Below, one piece after another: positions 59,382 to 64,000 of a stretch of 64,000 nucleotides of DNA. The stretch's first letter is position 1; each line of letters begins with the position of its first letter. The position numbers were made by a program, and so were the translations under genes. Origin of the DNA: Cellvibrionaceae bacterium (GTDB taxonomy: Bacteria; Pseudomonadota; Gammaproteobacteria; Pseudomonadales; Cellvibrionaceae). Location: NCBI GenBank assembly GCA_021151825.1, contig JAGKWQ010000010.1, positions 62,001-126,000 on the forward strand, in the 5' to 3' direction. The notes beneath the pieces are model-generated. The model had not been told where the DNA came from and did no database searches. It saw only the letters and a list, made by a program, of their open reading frames with translations.

Positions 59382-62300
59382 ATGGTTTTCCATAAAAACG
59401 ACAAAACCGCGCAACAGCAACAGAGTGTAATCTTCAAAAAATCCATGTTGGCAGTATGCATAATGGCGTTAACTGCGCCTGTTATGGCTCAAAGTAATTC
59501 CGCAGAAAAAAACGAAACCGTTGAAGAGGTTTTAGTGAGTGGTACTCGCCAAAACCTGCAGAATGCCCAAGAAGTAAAGCGAAACGCGGCTACTTTTGTC
59601 GATGCAATTTCCGCTGAAGACATAGGTTCATTACCTGATCGTAGTGTATTGGAAGCTATGCAACGTGTGCCTGGTGTTTCGATTGAGCGTTTTGCAGCAG
59701 CAAATGACCCGGATCACTTTGGTGTGGAAGGTTCAGGTGCTGTGATTCGTGGTATGAGCGCAACTCGCTCCGAATTTAACGGTAGGGATTCATTTACCGC
59801 TAACTCTGGTCGTGGGTTGAGTTTTCAGGATGTTCCGCCGGAGTTGATGGGGGGGGTTCAGGTATTTAAAAACCAATCAGCCGATATGATTGAAGGTGGT
59901 ATTGGTGGTACGGTGAATTTGATCACTCGTAAACCCTTTGATTCCGATGATCGCATCCTGGCCTTTAATGCCGACTACTCTTATGGCGACATGGCTGAAG
60001 AATGGACCCCAACAATATCGGGTCTTTATAGTGATCGTTGGGAAACGGACGCAGGTGAATTTGGTTTCATGTTGAATGCTTCCAAATCATCTCTGAAAGG
60101 GGTTTCTCATGGTATTCAGTCAGATGCTTATGTTGAATATCGTGATGACTATACCGATTTCCCTCGCGCTCTTGGTGCTCCAGGCGGTAATGGACATGCG
60201 GGGCCTAATGATATCGCGGGTGCTGAGCGTTTTGCTGCCGCCGGCCAAAGTATTTGGATGCCACAGGGCTCCAATGCAACAATGAAGTTTGATGATCGTG
60301 ATCGCAAGGGTTTTGCTACTGCATTTCAATGGGAAAATCCAGATGATACCTTCCTGACAACTGTGCAATTTATGCGTTCAGATGCAGAGTTGGCTTGGAC
60401 TGAAAATGCTATCAAATACCAGTCCGGCTACGACAAGCGTCAAGCTATTCCCCTTCAAGGCACTGAATATGAATTCAGCGATAACGGCCTCTTCCAAAGT
60501 GGAACTATTACTCAGGACGGTACTTTTAGTGATGGCGGTTGGCGTTCCGCCGATCCAGATAATCCGAATGCCGTTCATTTACCTCATGCCGCTAGTTGGG
60601 CCAGCCCGGGAGTTGCGCAATTTGGTTCTCGTTTCCAAACCGATAACCGTTATAAGAGCACGCGTACTGTCATCGATGATTTTGCAACTAACTTCAAGTG
60701 GACTCCGAGCGATAAATTTGAATTAGCGTTGGACTTGCAATACATCAAGGCCAATACAGATGATGATGATGTTACCGTCATGATGGCTACTCATGCTATT
60801 CAAGAGTTTGATTTGACTGGGAGTACACCAAAGTTAACGTTGATTGAACCTTGGCATGGTATCCGTGACAACAACATGAAACTGGACTCAAATGCTTTTG
60901 TTGTACCGGATAGCCAAGGTACAGGTATTTTTGGCCTTGCTGGTTCAGGCACTCTTGTTGGTGGCAAAGCGTTACCCGGCTTTTCCGATGATCCTGCAGG
61001 AGATACAAACTGGTTCCAGGATTTGACCTCTTATTATTGGCAATCGGCAATGGATCATTATGAGCGCTCGGAAGGTGACTCAAAAGCTGCTCGTCTTGAT
61101 GGGACCTATCATTTTGATGATGATGCCGGTTTATTTAAATCAGTGAAGGCGGGTATACGCTACGCGAATCGTGAACAAACTGTTCGCTCAACCGCATACA
61201 ACTGGGGTCAGTTAGCGCCGGTTTGGGCTCAGCCTTACGACCAAATTGGTTGGGGTGATTCTGCAATTGTTGCTGATCTTAAAGGGCAATGGGAAACAGT
61301 TGATTGGTCTGACTTCCATGGCGGTGGAGTTATAAATATTCCTGGCAACACTATGTTGCACCCATCTGATGCTTTAGTGAAATCAATTGTAAAAACCCAA
61401 CGTGAGTTACCTACAGGTGGTAGTGGTAATTTGTGGGAAAATGCAGCTGATCGTCCAGGCACTAATGGCTCTTACTTCCTTCCATCAGAAATTTTTATTA
61501 CTGAAGAAACTAATCAGGCCGCTTATGTGCGTTTTGATTTCGGTTCAGAGGATTATGCGCTCCGCTTCGATGGTAACATTGGCTTGCGTTATGTTGATTT
61601 TGAGCGTGTTGCGACAGGTTCGGTGCAGTATCCGGATGTGCTTCCTCGCGAGTTGCCTCCGGCGGGAGTTCCAAACCCGAAAAATACAGCAGCGCATTTA
61701 GCTTACCTGGATGGTAAAAGAGCAGAGTTATTGGCTGCTGCTGCGAGTAATCCTGCATACATGCCTCCAGCGCTGAGTCCTACACCAACTCCAGAGGAGC
61801 TTCAGGCTCGTCTTGAATATGACACTGCATTTATTAAAACTGATTATGATGCAGCGACAAAATACGCTGGTGATGTGGGTAACTTCTTATCAGATAGCGA
61901 GCTTGGTTTTGGTAACAATGCGGCTACTGTAGAGGACTCTGTCCACAATTATGATACCTGGCTGCCTAGCTTTAACTTAAAGGTTGAGTTGACGGATGAT
62001 TTGATAGCTCGTTTTGGTGCATCCAAAGCTATTGCAATGCCAGATATGGATTTAGTTCGTAATACTACAACCTTGCGCGCCTTTGAAACTACTCGCCTCG
62101 TGCTAACTGATACTTCCGTTACCCCTCCAAAAACCACACTTGTTGGTGGCGAAATAAATAGCTGGGCAGGTAGCTCGGGTAACCCGGCTCTTAATCCAAT
62201 GGAGTCCAAGCAATTCGATGCTTCATTGGAATGGTACTTTGCAGAGGTTGGTTCCTTGACCCTTTCTTTGTTTAAAAAGGATCTGTCCAACTTCTTCGTT

Positions 62301-62921
62301 TTCGGTGCGTTTGATCGTGTTTACACCAACCCGACTACTGGGGTAACGAAAACAGCTACCGTTGAGGGCACGAAAAATAGTGGTACAGGTGAGCTGAAAG
62401 GTTTTGAAATTGCTTATCAGCAATTTTATGACATGTTGCCTGCACCGTTTGATGGGCTTGGTTTACAGGTTAACTATAGTTACATCGACTCCAAATCAAT
62501 TCCAAATGCGGGTGATTTATCTGAAACAACCAATGAGAATGACTCAACGGATACGGGTGCTCGTGTTGATGTTTCTGGTTTGCCATTGCAAGGTCAATCT
62601 AAAGAGACATTCAATATCGTAGGTATGTACGAGAAGGATGCTATTTCTTTACGGTTGGCATACAACTGGCGTTCACGCTATCTGTTAACCACGCGAGACG
62701 TAATTAGTCGTTATCCTTTGTATAACGATGATGCTGGTTTCCTTGATGGTTCTGCATTTTATAAGCTTAACGATAATCTGACAGTTGGTTTGCAGTTTAC
62801 TAATATTTTAAATACGCAAACTGAAACTATTATGGTTCTTGATGGTAAAAATCTGGAAGCGGGACGTTCCTGGTTTGTTAATGATCGACGTGTAGCATTG
62901 CTGTTGAAAGGTCAGTTCTAA
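59382..62921 (+). CDS. Large TonB-dependent receptor
   Basis: An outer-membrane, energy-dependent uptake receptor of 1179 residues. Signal peptide (about 15-36, SMLAVCIMALTAPVMAQ), TonB box ETVEEVLVSGTRQ, plug domain (DAISAEDIGSLPDRSVLEAMQRVPGVSIERF, then GGVQVFKNQSADMIEGGIGGTVNLITRKPF) and a long barrel ending RVALLLKGQF with the terminal Phe. Length above 1000 and the start motifs fit the TIGR01782-like subfamily tied to carbohydrate uptake in Caulobacter and Cellvibrio. Next to a tryptophan-halogenase-like gene, a common pair in such loci. Terminator after the gene (62937-62972). Confidence 0.95.
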   Translation: MVFHKNDKTAQQQQSVIFKKSMLAVCIMALTAPVMAQSNSAEKNETVEEVLVSGTRQNLQNAQEVKRNAATFVDAISAEDIGSLPDRSVLEAMQRVPGVSIERFAAANDPDHFGVEGSGAVIRGMSATRSEFNGRDSFTANSGRGLSFQDVPPELMGGVQVFKNQSADMIEGGIGGTVNLITRKPFDSDDRILAFNADYSYGDMAEEWTPTISGLYSDRWETDAGEFGFMLNASKSSLKGVSHGIQSDAYVEYRDDYTDFPRALGAPGGNGHAGPNDIAGAERFAAAGQSIWMPQGSNATMKFDDRDRKGFATAFQWENPDDTFLTTVQFMRSDAELAWTENAIKYQSGYDKRQAIPLQGTEYEFSDNGLFQSGTITQDGTFSDGGWRSADPDNPNAVHLPHAASWASPGVAQFGSRFQTDNRYKSTRTVIDDFATNFKWTPSDKFELALDLQYIKANTDDDDVTVMMATHAIQEFDLTGSTPKLTLIEPWHGIRDNNMKLDSNAFVVPDSQGTGIFGLAGSGTLVGGKALPGFSDDPAGDTNWFQDLTSYYWQSAMDHYERSEGDSKAARLDGTYHFDDDAGLFKSVKAGIRYANREQTVRSTAYNWGQLAPVWAQPYDQIGWGDSAIVADLKGQWETVDWSDFHGGGVINIPGNTMLHPSDALVKSIVKTQRELPTGGSGNLWENAADRPGTNGSYFLPSEIFITEETNQAAYVRFDFGSEDYALRFDGNIGLRYVDFERVATGSVQYPDVLPRELPPAGVPNPKNTAAHLAYLDGKRAELLAAAASNPAYMPPALSPTPTPEELQARLEYDTAFIKTDYDAATKYAGDVGNFLSDSELGFGNNAATVEDSVHNYDTWLPSFNLKVELTDDLIARFGASKAIAMPDMDLVRNTTTLRAFETTRLVLTDTSVTPPKTTLVGGEINSWAGSSGNPALNPMESKQFDASLEWYFAEVGSLTLSLFKKDLSNFFVFGAFDRVYTNPTTGVTKTATVEGTKNSGTGELKGFEIAYQQFYDMLPAPFDGLGLQVNYSYIDSKSIPNAGDLSETTNENDSTDTGARVDVSGLPLQGQSKETFNIVGMYEKDAISLRLAYNWRSRYLLTTRDVISRYPLYNDDAGFLDGSAFYKLNDNLTVGLQFTNILNTQTETIMVLDGKNLEAGRSWFVNDRRVALLLKGQF

Positions 62922-62936
62922 CTTTAGTACTGCCAA

Positions 62937-62972
62937 AAAAAAGCGTACAACGAAAGTTGTGCGCTTTTTTTA
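62937..62972 (+). terminator. Terminator of the TonB receptor
   Basis: AAGCGTACAAC (62941-62951), loop GAAA, GTTGTGCGCTT (one G-T pair), then T-run. It separates the receptor from the halogenase gene. Confidence 0.85.
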
Positions 62973-63073
62973 TATAAGGGGGTTGCAGTTATTGCATCTT
63001 TTTACGGATAGATAAAAATGCGCTAGATTTTAGAATAAATATATCCGCTGTATTGTTAATAAAGAGAATTTTT

Positions 63074-64000
63074 ATGCCCGTAGAAATTAAAAAAATAATA
63101 ATTCTTGGTGGTGGAACGGCAGGTTGGATGACCGCTGCTGCATTATCTAAGTTTCTACCGGACACTTATCATATTACTTTGGTGGAGTCAGATAAAATTG
63201 GTACCGTTGGAGTGGGGGAGGCAACAATTCCTCATATTCGCTATTTCAATAACATGCTGGATATTGATGAGCGTGAGTTTCTTCATGCGGTTCATGCGAC
63301 CTATAAGCTGGGAATAAAATTTGTTGATTGGGGTGCTGTAGGGACATCTTATATTCACCCGTTTGGTAGTCATGGATATGCATTAAACGGCATCGATTTT
63401 CATCATTATTGGTTGGCGATGAGCCGCACAGGGAATGATATCGCTTTTGACCAATTTTCCCTTGCTGTTGCAATGGCGCAAAATAATAAGTTTATATTTC
63501 CAGAGCCAAGTGGCGATGATGTAAAAAATAGTTTTACCTATGCGTATCACATCGATGCTGGCGCATATGCAAAATTTTTACGTAACTATTCGCAAGGTCG
63601 AGGAGTTGTGCGCGAAGAAGGTATTTTGCAGGGCGTAGATAAAGATTTAACTACAGGTGAGGTGAAATGCCTTTATCTTGAGTCTGGCCGTGTTCTGGCG
63701 GCAGACTTTTTTATTGATTGCTCAGGTTTTAGTGCTGTGTTGCTTTCGAAATATTTAGGTGAAAGCTTTGAGGATTGGTCCCATTGGTTGCCTTGTGACA
63801 GGGCTGTAGCCATACCAACAGCATCAACAACCTCTATGCAACCCTACACAGAAGCGACCGCCCACGCGTGGGGATGGCAGTGGAAAATTCCACTGCAGCA
63901 CCGTACTGGTAATGGAATGGTTTATGCCAGTTCTTCTATTACAGATGATCGTGCCGCAACAGAACTTCTTTCTGTTATCGAGGGCCAAGCGCTGGCCGAG
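63074..64000 (+). CDS. Flavin-dependent tryptophan-halogenase-like protein (runs off window)
   Basis: The first 309 codons of a gene without a stop in the window. FAD motif IIILGGGTAGWMTAAAL, GVGEATIP, the Lys of the catalytic tunnel in TYKLGIKF, and the active-site region GWQWKIPLQHRTGNG (the WxWxIP signature of flavin-dependent halogenases). Full-length family members have about 500 residues. Those next to TonB receptors in carbohydrate-using bacteria are widespread, and their substrates (free tryptophan, peptides or others) are mostly unknown; halogenation of tryptophan is not certain. AGAGAA upstream of the ATG. Confidence 0.9.
   Translation, partial: MPVEIKKIIILGGGTAGWMTAAALSKFLPDTYHITLVESDKIGTVGVGEATIPHIRYFNNMLDIDEREFLHAVHATYKLGIKFVDWGAVGTSYIHPFGSHGYALNGIDFHHYWLAMSRTGNDIAFDQFSLAVAMAQNNKFIFPEPSGDDVKNSFTYAYHIDAGAYAKFLRNYSQGRGVVREEGILQGVDKDLTTGEVKCLYLESGRVLAADFFIDCSGFSAVLLSKYLGESFEDWSHWLPCDRAVAIPTASTTSMQPYTEATAHAWGWQWKIPLQHRTGNGMVYASSSITDDRAATELLSVIEGQALAE

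Overview
The window looks like chromosomal DNA of a carbohydrate-degrading gammaproteobacterium, most likely Cellvibrio or a close relative. Evidence: the amiB-mutL-miaA-hfq-hflX-hflK-hflC-hisZ-purA order typical of Pseudomonas-like gammaproteobacteria, a CE2-type esterase and a GH43 enzyme, a very large TonB-dependent receptor next to a tryptophan-halogenase-like gene, and many c-di-GMP and carbohydrate-sensing proteins. No rRNA, tRNA, CRISPR array or intact insertion sequence was recognised.

Layout. 1-3.8 kb: RND-type outer-membrane efflux lipoprotein, DyP peroxidase, thioredoxin 2. 3.8-12.1 kb (accessory): a 5'-truncated TonB receptor, an unknown two-gene exported module whose first protein carries a TonB-box-like motif, a Crp-family regulator, an adenylate cyclase with TPR repeats followed by twin lipoprotein-like genes (the second interrupted by an in-frame TGA), and a small protein with a C-terminal anchor tail. 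12.1-16.6 kb: GNAT, methyltransferase, a long hairpin, GH43, a ParD-like/methionine aminopeptidase pair, quinone oxidoreductase. 16.6-21.2 kb: CE2-like esterase and an operon of gluconate-dehydrogenase-type small subunit, GMC oxidoreductase and exported TIM-barrel isomerase, suggesting oxidative glycoside breakdown in the periplasm. 21.5-31.7 kb: hydrolase, M14 peptidase, propeller-sensor diguanylate cyclase, small genes, a decayed toxin-antitoxin locus, gnd and queG.

31.8-41.5 kb: SIMPL protein, a PEP-CTERM von Willebrand protein with a TPR partner, a LytTR two-component system, a lipoprotein hydrolase, a PilZ protein and a DUF1631 protein. 41.7-58.9 kb: the housekeeping block nnr-tsaE-[EAL protein, TraF-like]-amiB-mutL-miaA-hfq-hflX-hflK-hflC-hisZ-purA. 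59.0-64.0 kb: a palindromic operator-like site, a 1179-residue TonB receptor and a flavin-dependent halogenase running off the window end.

How the parts fit: the extracellular and periplasmic enzymes, TonB receptors and propeller sensor fit a polysaccharide-degrading life, while the cyclase, GGDEF/EAL, PilZ and LytTR proteins link it to nucleotide signalling. The accessory parts (5.2-13.4 kb, 28.2-28.5 kb) show decay and possible transfer: truncations, a frameshift, an in-frame stop and AT-rich stretches.
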